From Apis mellifera (taxonomy: Eukaryota; Arthropoda; Insecta; Hymenoptera; Apidae), in contig NC_037651.1 in assembly GCF_003254395.2 (NCBI RefSeq), positions 9,475,001 through 9,539,000 on the forward strand: a stretch of DNA of 64,000 bases, written 5' to 3'. A program made the position numbers and the translations under genes. This document shows positions 11,221-25,056 of this stretch, one piece after another; the first letter of the stretch is position 1; each line of letters starts with the position of its first letter. Under the pieces are notes generated by a model, which worked only from the letters and a program-made list of their open reading frames with translations, searched no databases and was not told the origin of the DNA.

Positions 11221-12465
11221 CTGAAACGAGAACAATTTTTTTTCTTTTTACCTCATTTTTCCCAACTCTTCTTCCTTTTCTTTTCTTTCTTTCTCTTTCA
11301 CGATTCTCGCTCCGATTCGGTCCGATTGAATTGAAGCTTCGTTTCCTCGAGAGGAGAAAAAAAAAAGAGAGAGAGAGAGAGAGAGAAAAAGGTGGACTCT
11401 GTACGCGTACGCGTGTGTTAGTAGGCAGAGAGCAACGTGTCTCGGTCGATGGGTAAAATGATAATTGGTATCGATGTCCGTGAAAGCGGTAATGGGTCTC
11501 GAATGGGCGATTAATTCGTTGAAAAACGCGTTTCGGAGCACGGGTACGAGACAACGGAGGTTGGTGGTCGAGTTTGCTTCTTTTTTTTTTTTTTTTTTTC
11601 CACGCGGGGGTGGGATGGGGGGAACATGCAACAGGTATCAGCGGCCAGATTTAGGGATGAGCGTAAAAAATGCCACTCGTTTTAAAACGACCATTAGAGG
11701 CGAGATGTTTTAACAGCCCGTAACCGCCGCTCTGATTTAAAACAATTAATAGGTATCTGCTTTTTTCGCGTATTTTTTTCCCCCCTCTTTTCTTCTCTCT
11801 CTTCTCCTTCTATACATTATTCGCGCGTTTTTTCGATCGCGCGTTTAGAAATGAAACGATCGTGTTTTTCTTTTTTTTTTTTTTTCAACGACAATAAAAA
11901 AGTTTCAGTTTCGAAAGTTTACGCAATTACGGGAGCGAGAATCGGGGGAGGGAGAAATAATTTTCGACGCGAAACCTGGTTAATCAAGTATTTACGGGGA
12001 TTCTTTTGCCGAGTATTTAACAAACCGATTAATATTAAATCGGTGGACGTTTAGCGGGGAAATATCTGTTGAAGTTTTTAATCTATTCTATATCGATTCG
12101 AGCGTTGAAGGAAGGGAATTTATACGATCCCTGCAATTTTTATTACGCTTTTTCGTTTCCTCCGACCGGTTCACCACCGGTCCTCCTCTATTCTAATTCC
12201 CACAAGCGATTGGCTCAATTTAACTTTTATTAATATCGACATTCTTCTCCTTCCCCTCCCCCCTTCCCTCCTTTTTACCCCGGCCACCGCTCCTTCTTTT
12301 TCCTTCCCTCCCTTCTTCTTCTTCTTCTTCTTCTTCTCCTCACTCTTTTACTTCCGCTACGCTTCTTACTTCCTCCTCTCTATTCCGAGCCGAAGATTCA
12401 TCTTTTATTCAGCTCCGGTCGAAGTTTTAATAAAAATAACTCGATAACATCGACCGAGATTTTTA

Positions 12466-12470
<5 letters not shown>

Positions 12471-12511
<41 letters not shown>
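12471..12511 (+). repeat. CT dinucleotide microsatellite
   Basis: An uninterrupted CT run of 41 bases in the intron, one of the purest in the window. Others lie at about 14198-14224, 30428-30451, 30630-30662, 38738-38768 and 42980-43022. Confidence 0.95.
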
Positions 12512-12514
<3 letters not shown>

Positions 12515-13196
12515 CTCGTCTCTGTTGTTATCTCGCTGACATTAGCTTTCCAACTCGAAACAAATAAAATTCTTCTCCGCGAGCCAATATAATGAAATCG
12601 AAGATAAAGATAAAATTGAATCGCCTTGAATCGGGATCTCGTGGTTATTTCCCGAGAATAAAAACTGGGGAGGAGGGCGCGAGAGGATGAACGATAGAAT
12701 TGTAAAAGTTATAAATACTGTACATATATATATATATATATATATATAGTAGAAGAATGTTGGGATAATGTAACGATTGGAGACATTCACGGAGTCGTAG
12801 AAATATATATTATAAATAGAGAAAAACGACTACGTAATCCGTCCCGATTGATAATACTTTTGGTCGCGGCGTAACTAAACGAAGCGCGGAACTTTTCAGT
12901 ATCAGATTTATGCAATGACCCGTGCCACTGTGAACAGTTAAGATTAGTGGACGAGGGACGGCGGGCATGATCTCACGATGAACTTCTCATCTGTCGCGCG
13001 AAACTTCTTCTTCCACTTATTATATGCTTATATTGTGTGTAATATTTTCTTCTTCTTACAACGTACGCGGCCAATTAATGCCACGATACGAGAAATAACG
13101 TGAAATTTATTTATTTACGGGATGTTGTCGTACGCGATGAATACATCACCGTCAACGCCACGTTTCTCCGCCGTTTTATTTAACGGATGCGAAACG

Positions 13197-13264
13197 GGAG
13201 AGAGAGAGCGAGAGAGAGCGAGAGAGAGCGAGAGAGAGCGAGAGAGAGAGAGAGGAAGAGAGAG
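13197..13264 (+). repeat. GAGAGAGAGC 10-base tandem repeat
   Basis: Four near-perfect units of a 10-base motif made of GA steps with one GC, running into plain GA. It seems to have arisen by slippage within a GA microsatellite. Confidence 0.85.
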
Positions 13265-13805
13265 AGAGAAGGGGAAAAGAAATTGGAAAGACGATGCAAC
13301 AGCTACTGCGTATCCACAATGTGAGATTGGAAAACACGGTACGCATAACGCGTGGCAAAAGTTATAGCCAATACGTAAACTATTACTTTTACGAGCTTTA
13401 CTTTATCATTTTTATAAGCTCGGCCAGGCGGCGTTTTACGAGAGGCGTTTATTTAGAAGCCGTGTACGCGCGCGTTAAATTTTATCGTGTTTGCATTTAC
13501 TCGAAACACGCCTGTTTTACGCATCGCGTATGAATTTATCAATGATGCTTTCTTCCAACAACACGTGGACGCTTTTAATTTATGCGCACACCGTCGAGTA
13601 ACGTGAACCACCACGGCGATACACCCGTTCGTTCGTTCCGATCGCGATCCCCCCATTTATTTTTCTAACCGATAACGTGGTAACGCGACACATGTTTCCT
13701 TCGCTCTCGGGGGGGAAAGAAGTTGTCCCGAAAAATCTTGATGTTGTTTCCCTCGAAACAACGAGTCGAGTGATACCCGTATAAAAGCAACGATCAATCG
13801 ACACG

Positions 13806-13850
<45 letters not shown>
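13806..13850 (+). repeat. ATT triplet microsatellite
   Basis: About 15 uninterrupted ATT/TTA triplets in the intron. The minus-strand translation is poly-Ile or similar and is not a real protein. Confidence 0.95.
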
Positions 13851-13852
<2 letters not shown>

Positions 13853-14193
13853 AAGTCGAACGAATAAAAATCGAATACCGTGTAATCCCGTACGTGTCAA
13901 TTCCGTGCGAGCACAGAGGGATCCCTGTTTTTTGATCAACACGTCACACCATCTCTTTCACCGCGAAAATAAAATTGAACGTCGGTTAATTGCATTCAAT
14001 TTGGTTAATCGGGGAAACGATAAACGATTCCGAGGTTTTTTCTTCGAAACAGAGAGAGAAAGAGACTGAGAGAGAGAGAGAAGGAAGGGGAATACCGATG
14101 GAGCGGAGATGGATGCAGTTTCATATATACATCGATGTACATCCGTCCCGATGCTCTCTTTTTAATTCTCCCTCGATTTAATATCTTTCCGTG

Positions 14194-14228
<35 letters not shown>

Positions 14229-14997
14229 GCGACACTAAACACGCATCGACATTAAATTTTGCTTGACGACCGTAATTCCCCGACGGTGTATAACGTCATT
14301 ACATTCATCACCTACACTAGCACGGAATATCAAATGAGAGTGGCGATATATTTGATTATTTGTCAGTGGCGCGGTTTCGCAGGCGCGTGCATTCAACCTC
14401 TTATCCATCCCCTCCTCCCTCCCCGCCCAGCTCCAACCGTCCCGCAGGGAAAATTCCTGCCGTGTTTTTCTACACGCGAATTCGGCGTGGCCGACTCTGC
14501 CGTCTGGCCGCGTGCGCGCTTCCCTCTTTTTTTTCCGCTTTTTCCGTTTCGTCTCGCCCGATGCGCCTCGTCGTCCACTCGTCAAAATCACCGCGGAGCT
14601 CGGTGGAAAAAATATAGACGGAAAGCTCGGGAAAAGGTGGGCGGCACGCGTGGTGGTTGAACGTGTACAGCGAAGCGACTTTCTCTCTCTCTCTCTCCAC
14701 GCCTTTTCCTTCTCCTCCTCCTTCTCTTTCTCTTCCTTTCTCCGTCTAACTCTCTCGGTACGATGCTCGTACACACACACCCCCTCCCTCTTTGCAACCC
14801 TCTTGCCTCGTCCGTGGAAACGGCGAGCCCCCTCCGGCCTCTCTCGTACCACCGACCACCCAGCGGCCCTCCACGGCCCACTACACGTCCACGCCAGAAA
14901 ATTAATGTCCCCTGCAATCCATGTATAATGCATTCGCATTTCGTTGAACGAACAAATGAACGCACCGCTAGAAAATTTACGTCCTATGTCTCCCTCT

Positions 14998-15031
<34 letters not shown>

Positions 15032-17019
15032 TCCGCCCTCCTCCCTTCGATTTCACGTTTCTCTTTCGTGTCGTCTCTCCCTCGATTTCTATCTATTCTT
15101 CCTCGTTTCTCCCGCGAGATTTTGCGCGTGTGCAACAAGCCGGCCCTGACCAACCCGTTCCTCTACGTTGTTGCACGTACACACGCTTACGCGTACACCT
15201 CTCTTCCTCTTTGTCCTCTCTCTCTCCTCTCCTCTCTTTCTCGCCGTTTCCCCCTTCCCCATTCCCCAGTTGCCATCATCGAAATTCCGGCTGGAAATCA
15301 TTAAATTGCACGCACTCACACGCACGTGCGTTGTACGGTCGCGCTGCGATGACCTCGTCTCTCCTCTCTCTCTCTCTCTCTCCCTCTCTCCCTCTCACTC
15401 TCCTACTCGATGATGCTCGCCCGGCTATTCGTACGAGCGATACCTTGAATTTCGCGACAAGGGAGAGAGGAGGGGGAGGGGGAAGAGCAAATACATATAG
15501 TTGCCGGGCAAAAATCGGGGATGAGAGATTGGCCGTGCGCGCGGCCACCGATTGGAATGTTTGTATATCGCGATGATATTTGCCGAGCACGCGCCCCCTT
15601 CTGTTCTGAAATGATGATTCTCTTTTTTACTTTTTTTTTTTTTTAAAACCACCCCTCCTCCTATTTCGCTCTTCCCCCTTCTCTCTCTCTCTCTCCCTTT
15701 GTTTTTCGATTTTTCGTTACTATTGTTATTATTTTTTTCGTGTTTCATCGAACGAGAAGAGACGACGAATTCGGGGAGGGGAATCGAAGCAGGGTTCTTT
15801 TCCCCTCTCTCTCTCTCTCTCTTTTTGTTTCTTCTTTCGAAGTCAAGAGAGAGAGTTTAACGGTACGGTTAAATCGTAAAATTGATATCGCGCTCGATTT
15901 CGCGAGAAGAAGAAGAAGAAGAGGAAGAGATTCCGCGAGTAGGATTGTAGAAAGGGAGGGGGGGGGGGGCTGGTCTTGTCGTAGAAAATTTACGGTTGAA
16001 CGGTGCAACGTTGATTACATTAACCTTGGTTTAATCGGAAAGTATTTCTGGAGGGATGATGTTACATCCATTTTCGTGCTAATTAAAGTGCGCTTATCCA
16101 GGATTTGTTCCTGGTAAAGCAGCCACCCGGTTTAAGAGTAATTTAACTTCGAATGTAGATGAAAAGCAAAGCACGACGACGAGTTGATCTCCGATAGATT
16201 CTATATTAATTCCCTCCCGTACGAGGAGAAGAGGAGGAGGGGAGGAAGGGAAGGAGAATTATCGATATCATATCGGCATATCGACGGGGAAATAGGTGGA
16301 AGTTACGTCGATGCGTTGTTATCCTATCCCCGGATTTCGATCCGGAAAGGAAGGAGGAGGAGGAAGAAGACACAGGCGGAAATATAAAAAAGACGATTGA
16401 CAATCGAAATCCTTCCAAGTTGCGGGGAGGAGGAGGGGGCGGCGGCTTTCCCCTGCACCTCCCTCCCCCTGTACATTAATTATCGGGAAGATATAACGCG
16501 GAATCATTACGGATTTAACAATCGAATCAATGATTACAGTACCGTAGGCTATTAAACAAATTACGGTAATGTAACGATCCGAATCGGTCTCTCCTGCTGC
16601 GACCAGTTGGCTCGCTTTTATACCCGTTTTATCACCGTGATTATAACGTTGTTCGCCTCGGCCACGAGGCGCTCGTTATTATTTTCCTTGCGGCTTTTCA
16701 ATTAACTCGTCTTCCATCCAACTTGGATATCCATCCGTCCGTCCGTTCGTCCGTCCATTTCGACCACCATCGTCACCGTCCTTCCGTCTCCCTACACGGT
16801 GGAGTTCGTCGCCCGATTCGATCGTCCGTTCCACGTCCTCCGGCATCGAGGAGGATGGTGGAAAACCGCGATCACCAGCGTGGCTGGCGATAGATTTTCG
16901 AACGGTTGCGGCCGCGGGGTCGGAAGGAAAATTTATCGAAAGAAGGAAGAGCGTTAACGCGGAGGGAAATTTATAGGGTTTGAAATTAGCATGAAAGCAA
17001 CGTTAGCGGTGCGTGCTCG

Positions 17020-17044
17020 CGCGCGCGCTAGGAGAGCGCGCGCG
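17020..17044. repeat. GC-rich perfect hairpin
   Basis: Ten-base arms (CGCGCGCGCT and its exact reverse complement) separated by the five bases AGGAG. It is also alternating purine-pyrimidine and so could adopt cruciform or Z form. It sits in an intron about 240 bases from the YY1/E-box cluster. Confidence 0.7.
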
Positions 17045-17283
17045 TTACCAGGCGCAGTTAGAGAGCGAGCTGGCCGGATAGAGAGGAGACGGAGCGGGCT
17101 AGAGCGAGGGGAGAGAAAGAGAGGGAAGATGTGGATAGAGCGAGAGAAAGAGGGAGAGGGAGAGAGAGAGAGAACATCCCTTTCCCGAGCGATGCAGCCG
17201 AGCGTTTCACGCATGCATGGAAATCATTAAAATAAAATGGCCGATAACAAATGACTGTTGCAAAGAGGGGAGCCCTCCCGCTC

Positions 17284-17307
17284 GGCGGCCATCTTGGTTC
17301 ACGTGAC
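17284..17307 (+). promoter_or_regulatory. candidate YY1-like site next to an E-box
   Basis: GGCGGCCATCTT at 17284-17295 resembles a YY1/Pho core (GCCATCTT), and CACGTG at 17300-17305 is a palindromic E-box followed by AC. The surrounding 150 bases are relatively free of simple repeats and CpG-rich. This could be an intronic enhancer or promoter; no transcript was recognised beside it. Confidence 0.35.
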
Positions 17308-20300
17308 CGTCATCCGGGCAACCACGGGCACGCCACGCCCCTTTAATGATTTCTACCCCCTGGCGAATGTACCGCACGTACGTACGTGCGAAATTTCACG
17401 AGTGTCTGTGCGTGTGTGCGCGCGCGCGCGTGTGTGTGTATCCCTCGCACAAGCGGGGTACAGTCATCATCAGTAGTAGTCCAGGCCAAATCACCCCGGT
17501 ACATCCTCTTCAAAAGGCTAGCACCATGGCCACCATGGCAACGCGTTTTCGCGCTTCGCCACTTCGCCACTTTGCTTTTTCTACCGTCGTATTTCTCTCT
17601 TTCTTTCTCTCTCTCTCTCTCTCTCTTCTTTCTTTCATCATTCAGCTGGAATCGATGATCAAACACGATGGAAATCGAATCGAATGGAGCGAAAGTTCTT
17701 TTTTTTTTTTCGAAAAACTTGGAATCGAAACTCCTCTTTCCATTTCGAGCCTCGTTCTCTTCTCTTCAGGGGCGGGGGACGAGAACGTATCCCCCTCCTT
17801 GTTGTTACCCGGTCGAAGGTAGCTCGTAGCAAGTCGAATAGCAAGGGTCTGGCAATCTAGTTTCCCAGATATCTGGACGAACGATGGACGGACAAACGTT
17901 CCGGGAGTGTTTGAGAATCGTCGAGTGGCAGACTCGGGTACTGGCTATCGGTCGACTGTCCATAATCGATATTCTTGCGGCTCGTGGTAGCCCTTCCCAA
18001 TCCCCGATCCAAGCTTGCCTGCGTCTCGGGGATGATATAAAGATATTTGTGCTATCAATGGTCGAAACGGCGACGGAGAGAACTCTTTGCGCCGGTTGGC
18101 CGGCATCGGTGTAGGCGCGGGTGGAACGTTATTCGGGCATATGGTTGCCTCGCTTCCGTCTCGCTCTTACACACCCTCTCTTCGAAACACCGTTTCACCT
18201 GCCCCTGTCCGAAACAAACTCCTCTTTATCCTTTCTTTTTTTTTTCTTTCTTTTCCCTCTTCAACCGATACCTTTTTTCTTCTCTCTCTCTCTCTCTCTC
18301 TATCTCTTTTGGAAGGAACGTTTGTTTCGGGGTCGATGAACCTGAAGGCTCGAAAAAAACCCTTTCTTCCCGTGGTTTACTCGTGGTTCCGGAGGCCGAC
18401 GAACTCGTTTTCACCGATTTGTTGCGCGCCATGCCTCCTCCTCCTCCTCCTCCTCCTTCTCCATCTCGATTAAACGAACGTTTAACGCGCGGCTTACGTA
18501 TGCTTCAGCTTGTATCCTCCTGGATCCTCGGCCAATTAATTAAACGAGAATTGTAAGAACGATTGGACCGGTCTCTTTTCTTTCTTTTCTTTCTTTCTTT
18601 CTTTTTTTTTATCTCTCAAAACGAGTGAAAGTTGTAATTTCGGGGTTTGGTCATTTTTCCGTCGGACTTGGCCAAGCATAATTTATTCCCGATGGCTGAT
18701 GAGTCCCATTGTTGCGGCGGTATGGCTGCTTCACGGCTTGAAGGGGGTGAAAACGAGCCAAGGGGGTCGTCCTCGTCGTCGTCGTCGTCGTCGTAGGAAG
18801 AAGGGTTGGAGAAAAACGGACGAGAAATTACGTAAGATACCGGAAGGAAGGAGTGTACACGGCACACCAACCCCGATGTTCTGGCACATCCGCCCAAGTG
18901 GTGTAACGATCGTTCCTCCTGGACGCAGGACAAGATCTTGAACCTTCTCCCAAAGACGATTCTCGCCACTCAACGGCCATTCCGTCGAGACCTTTTTTCT
19001 CTCCCTTATTCCCTGCCCTCTGTCGTCACCGTCGTCCTCGTCGTCCTCGTCCTAGAGGCAACCTTGTTCGGGTCATTAGGCAGATGGGGGTAAAAAGGGG
19101 TAAAAATTAATGTCTCAGAACGAACGTTCGGCCTGTCGAGTGGCCGGAGCTAAGTCCCCTGGATGGCTCTCGTGTCTTTACGATTTTTCATCGCGAGCCA
19201 TTTGTTCGAGATCTCTGTCCCTCCACCTCTTCCTCCTCTCTCTTTTTTTCTTTTTTCTCCTTTCCTTCGTTATTCCTTCGTTCCTCCTTTCGCTTTTCTA
19301 CGAATTACGTTTCTTCGATCCTTCCCTCGATATTGCACGAAATTCGGTAGCTGTATTGGTTGGAAGAGGAGGATGAGGAGGAGGAAGGAAGAAGGTAGAG
19401 AAGGGGGATCGATATTTAATCGCTCGTAGCGTAACGAGATCCTGTTAAAAACACGCAAAACTCGTCGGACCAATTCCAAAGGAGGTCAGTAGGTGGATAA
19501 TGGGTATCAATTAGGGTGAAAAACGAGCGAGATTTACCACCTGCTATTGACACAGCCACAAGACTTTTCAATTCGACCAGCCCCCGTTTCTGCCTTGTCG
19601 ACGTTTCTCAAAAGAGATTCTCTCTTTCTCTCTCTCTCTCCTTTCTTCCTTCTTTCTTTCGAGATTCATTTCGACACAAAGGGTCGAGGAAAAAAAGGAT
19701 TTTTCCCTCGTACATTTTTATTCGGCCCCGTTTAAATCGTTAACCTCGGTCACCCTCGACCGAGAAAACACTCGTCCTCCTCTCCCCTTAATCCGTTACC
19801 TGTTCTGAAACTTCTCGTTCTTCCGACTTGGTTCTCGTATAAAAGAGTTCTCGTATACAAGAGAGCGAGCGCATCGTCCCACATCGAGAAGCTCTCAACT
19901 CTCTCTCTCTCTCTTTCTCTCCAAGTGCCCACACGTCTTCGATCCTGTTTCCGTTCCTGTTCCTGTTCCCAGTGTATGCATGTATGTATGTATCGCGCGG
20001 AGTGATCGCATACGTGTCGTACGAAACTCGTAGAACGGTGCGCGCACACGAGGCAAGGCTGCGCCCAAAGTTTCCAAGCAACAGAGTAAGAAACGTAAGC
20101 GAGCGAGGCTGTTCCCCGTTGGCCGTATGGCGTCTCTCGCCTTCCCTCCCACACGTACCAGTGTAGAAAGTTTACTAGATGGAAATCTATATCTTATTTT
20201 ACGGCCGACCGTGCTCGATATTCTTGACCCCTTCCGATTATAAATAGTCCTCTCTGTAAATCTTCCTCTCCTCCGTGGAAAGCCCTCTCGAACGAAAGAA

Positions 20301-23300
20301 AGAAAGAGAGAAGGAAGGAAGGAAGGAAGAAGAGAAAAAGAATAAATGCGAGAGGGAGGGGGGGGATAGAAAGTATCCTTCGAAGGCAGGATCAACAGCC
20401 TTGGAGGAATTCTTTTTGTATCCTACTAATCAGTAATTAGTAGCGGTTTAGTGGAGAGCATCTGGGAGAAGAGCGGTCGTTTTGGAAGGAAAACTGGTTT
20501 CCCCGTTTAATGCCGCCTTACCATTTTACTCGCGGAAGAATGCGGGCGGCGTGGTGTACAGTACGGAAGCACGTTTCGTGATTGAAGTTTTAACGATCCT
20601 TATTTGCGAAATATCGTTTCTCTCGCTCTCGTTCTTCGATCGCTCGATATCACGAATATATACGCCGGTGGCCGGCCGGCGCAACGATCGATAAACTAAA
20701 ACGCGTGAGAGGGAGAGAGAGAGAGGGAGAGAGAGAGAGAGAGAAGTCAGTCAGAAGAAGTAAGTAAAGGAGAATCGATTTAATCTAATAAAGCGACCTA
20801 TTGGAATTTGTTTGCGCGAAATTATTGGACTATTGGCGGCGAAGGAAGCCGGACCGAAGTGTATCCTTAACCTACAGACCGGTTTTTGCGGTTTCAGGCA
20901 GCGAGCCTCCTCCTCTCCCCACGTAGCCAGGATACGAAGATCCTATGTATGTATGTACGCCCGATTTTGCGCAAAAAGTCGCTTTCGTGCCAGCTTTAGA
21001 AAGTCAATCTAGATTTTGTATCCACCGTTTACCGCATGCGACGAGTACACGAGTCGCGGAGATATGGAACTGGTATGGGAGCGAGAGATTAAGCGGCCTT
21101 CTGGTGCTACGCTTACACGTAGTATCGCGCTGTGTATCTTGTCTCTGCAACTTGGCGTTGCACTTTTTTCCCTTTAGCCTTGCCCGGCTAAAAATTCGCT
21201 CACGGAACTCGCCCCGTGATCCCTTTTCGTTCGATCAAAATTCGATCGATTTTCGAGCGGGCGATGAGCGGAGCGCGGGCGAAAGCTGTGTAACAGCGGT
21301 CGCGGACAACGGGAGCGTCTTGGAGCTTGGTCGACCCCCTTTGGAAAGGGTTAGAAAAGTAAGTCAGTAAGGGTTGAAGTTTCGTCGATCTTTTAAAGGC
21401 CTAAAGAGAGCGGTATCTCTTTAAGAATTTTAAAACGATCCACCCTTTGAAACGATGAGCTGCCACAAGCTGCTGCTGCAATCTTTCGTTGAAATAATAA
21501 TTCTCCAATCCCTGTGTATGTGTGTGTGTGTGTGTGTGTGTTTGGAACACAGATCAGAAGAGAGTTTTTAATCAAGGATTTCGTTTCGCTCAGGTATATT
21601 TTTATTATATACGAAACTCGAGGGATTTCGTATTTTTCGCGTGAAATCGAAACTCGATGGAAGGAGAGAGGGAGAGAAAAAGAGAGAGAGAGAAAAAGAA
21701 AAATTTCCCGTCGACTTTTAACTTTTTATAATTCGAAGAACGGTTATTACTTGCGAGTGCATCTCGGATTCTCTTCTATATCAGTAACGCGCGATAAGAT
21801 AACTCGTAGAAAAAAATCACTCTCATGGCAACAATCTGCGAACGCATTGCAGATTTACACGCTTTTGAAAAACTAATAGCTCTATGAATATTGCGGAAAG
21901 AATATTCATCGGAGAGTTGTCTGCCAACTTTTTTTTTTTCTTTTTTTTCTTTTTTTTTTTTTCCCCTCTCCCCCTCCCATTCAATTATTTTCGGCTAATC
22001 GAATCGTTCGTTCGAAATCAACTTCTCTCTCTCTCTCTCTCTTTCGCGCGAGCGCGTATCACGAATCGTTTCGTTTTAACGAAATTACGAAATATGTTAA
22101 AAATTTGGAGGAAGGAAAAAAAGAAAATTGCGACGATCGCAAAATCGATATGCGATTACGATTTTTTCCACGAGGTCCCTTCCCTTCTCTTCTCTTCGTT
22201 TTTTCTTTCTTTCTCTCTATGAAATATCGTTGATCGGCTCAAATTTATCGAACGAATTCCGAGAAAAAGAGCTGCTCGAGTTTGAACAGCGAGAGGGGAG
22301 GGGAAAAAAAAAATAAAAAAACTAGAAAAACATTTTATATAAAAAGTCGGTCGAAATAGACATTCGTTCATACGAATCTATCAACAAGGTTTTGAGCAAA
22401 CATCGCGCATAAAGCAAGATTACTTATCTCGGATCAGAAACGGTACACAGTGACAATAGCACGTGCGATCGTTGAAAGGTGACCTTAAAAAAATGACGTG
22501 GCATTTTTCGCGTGTTCGCGTCTCTCCCGTAAGGGAGTGAGAGAGAGAGAAAGAAAAAGAGAGAGATCGACGATCGAGGAGCGCATCGAGAGCGAGGATT
22601 ATCGAGGTGGTCGATGAAAAATCGAAAAAAAGATAAACAAAGGAGAAGAAAAAAGATGAAAAGAGAGAGAAAGGAGAAAGAACATCAGGGTCGAAGCATC
22701 CCCCGAAAGTGCAAAGTCCCCCTCTAGTCTCCATTCAAATTAAGCCTGATGGAAAAAATACGTGGCGTGGAAGGGTTGGCCAGGGAAAATTAGAATAGGC
22801 CTATATATCGGGCCCACTATATGCATACGCGCCGTGACTACGTTAATTTTCCCCCGTGCCATACGGTGTCTTCAACTTTTAATTATCTTTACCTTTTACC
22901 TTTTAACGGTTTAATTGCCTTTCTCTCCGCTATCTATCGGAGAGCAACAGAAAGTTTTCCGACCGTTAACTCCTTCTTCCATCCTCGATCCCTGGCTGAC
23001 ATCGCGCATACGTTCTCGACACAGTGTGAACGCACCGGAGTTAACGCAAAAGGTTCTCGCCCCCCTCCCCCGTTTTTCTCACCGCTCGATTTGCCTAATC
23101 GGTTTTCGTCCATCCAAGACGCATCCACAGGGATACCTGAACCCCAGGCCAGGCCAAAGACATTCTCGGACAACGAGCCGGTAATAAATAAATATAACGC
23201 GCATGTGACGGATCTCGGCGCCACGGATATTGGAATTCCGTCGATTTCGATCCGCCGGATTTAAATCTCGAAAAACTCGTCGAGTGAAGGTATATTTTCG

Positions 23301-24397
23301 CGTATTTACGTATAATATATATATAAAAGGTATATAGTAATATTAGGATTCGTATCGCTCGTTAAAATATTTACGATACACGGTCATGGTCGAGTTGATT
23401 AACTCGTATTACGGGAATTAATTAAGTAAACTATGGAGAGAAAGATATCGCGTTCTCGGCCGCGATCAATCGGGGGGGGAGAGGGAGGGGGACCTTTCGT
23501 CCAATCCGGGCTAAATAATCCCGGGGAGCGAGCGGGTAATTGGAAAACGTTTATCGAGAAACAAAGATTATTTTTCGCGGAAAGGGAAGGGGGAGGAGGA
23601 GGAAGAGATTGTTTGGGTATTAAACGAGACGTTTCCACCTTTCCTAGCCGCGCCACCCCTTCCCTCCCAACCCCCTGTATTTTATCAACCCGTTTTATAA
23701 AACGTGAAACGCTTGCCGCCTTTTCTTCAATCTTTAATTTCCCGTCTCGCGTTCGCGATAAAAGGTGCGCCGCTTCTTCTTTCTTTCCTCTCTCTTTCCG
23801 TTGGCCCCCTTTGATTTTTCCCCGTCGAGACGTTTCACGGGACATTCCGTCGTATAAATTCTTAACTCGGCGAAATTAGCGAATTAAAAGTGGAGAAGGA
23901 AAAGGCGAGGCGAGAGAGAGAGAGAGAGAGAGAGGGGGAGGGGTTGAAATTTCTCGTTTCTTCTGCTCGCGGGTGGTCGAGGTTCGACACAAAGGGAAAC
24001 AAACTCGAACAAACGAAAAATGCGAGGAGGAGAAAGGGGGAGGGGGAAATTTCGTTCGCACCTTCCTTTCCTCGCTCGTCGGAAACGCGTTCGCGAAACG
24101 GGTTCGATAATCGTGTCGATGGCCGAAAGTACGATGGCACCCTCCCTCTCCCCCGTCGAGAACTTAATTTTTATTCATGCACCAACGATGCGGCAATTTT
24201 TCGCAGTCTTAACTGGGCTTTAAAATTGTCCGGTCAATTTCGCCGGGAGGACGTGCTCCTTTTTTCAAACCCGACGAAAGGGGTTGCTCCATCTCCATCC
24301 GTCGTTTGTATCGGTATTAATGAACCCGTTCCTCCCTCCAACCTAACGTCCCTCCTCCGACCGGTTGGGACACCGTTATTGCCGAATAATTTTAACG

Positions 24398-24655
24398 CGA
24401 ATAATAATTCTCTCTCCCTCTTTTCGCGCGATCTCTCGATCGATAACCGATCCGTTAATCCTCCACGATGGAAGAAAAGGAAAGAGCAAGAGAAGAAGAA
24501 AAAGAAGAAGAAGAATCGCGAATTTTAACACGGCCGAATAATAATTCTCCCTCTCTCTTTTCGCGCGATCTCTCGATCGATAACCGATCCGTTAATCCTC
24601 CACGATGGAACAAAAGGAAAGAGAAGAAGAAGAAAAAGAAGAAGAAGAATCGCGA
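24398..24655 (+). repeat. two-copy tandem duplication, 137-base period
   Basis: Two adjacent copies start at 24398 and 24535 and share a block with TTTTCGCGCGATCTC and GATAACCGATCCG, followed by CCACGATGGAA and an AGA-rich tail. They differ by a few substitutions and a short indel. The second copy ends near 24655. It is a local duplication in intron DNA with no coding signal. Confidence 0.85.
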
Positions 24656-24983
24656 GCCGATTCCTCATTTGAAGGAAAGGTAAACGCGGCTGGTGGCGTC
24701 CATGGAGGAAAACCGATTAATTCCGTGCGCGTAGGGTTCGACCGATCATTAGATTTCGCCCCATGAAAATTGAGTTTTCCTCGTTGTCGAAGGGATAATC
24801 TTTGGGCTAGTCTCTGGCCAACTCCGTCGTCCATCCGCGCCGACACGCTCGCGAATGCTCACGGCTATTTATTAGGCTACTACCCGGCCCAATGTGTGTG
24901 CATGCGTGCGTGCCTGCGTGTGCGTATATACATACGTACGTACGTACATACACGGGTACATAGGAGGACAGTATTTGGGTAAT

Positions 24984-25056
24984 GGTGATGACGGTGGTGG
25001 TGGTGGTGGTGGCGACGGTGGTGGTGGCGATGGTGGTGGTGGTGGTGGTGGTGGCG
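24984..25056 (+). repeat. GGT triplet microsatellite
   Basis: GGT triplets with GGC, GAC and GAT variants. Translations give poly-Gly or, on the opposite strand, poly-His; neither shows coding support. Confidence 0.9.

Noticed and set aside
14235..15056. 273-codon minus-strand frame
   Set aside because: Arg/Glu-rich from GA repeats; no conserved domain and start inside a repeat.
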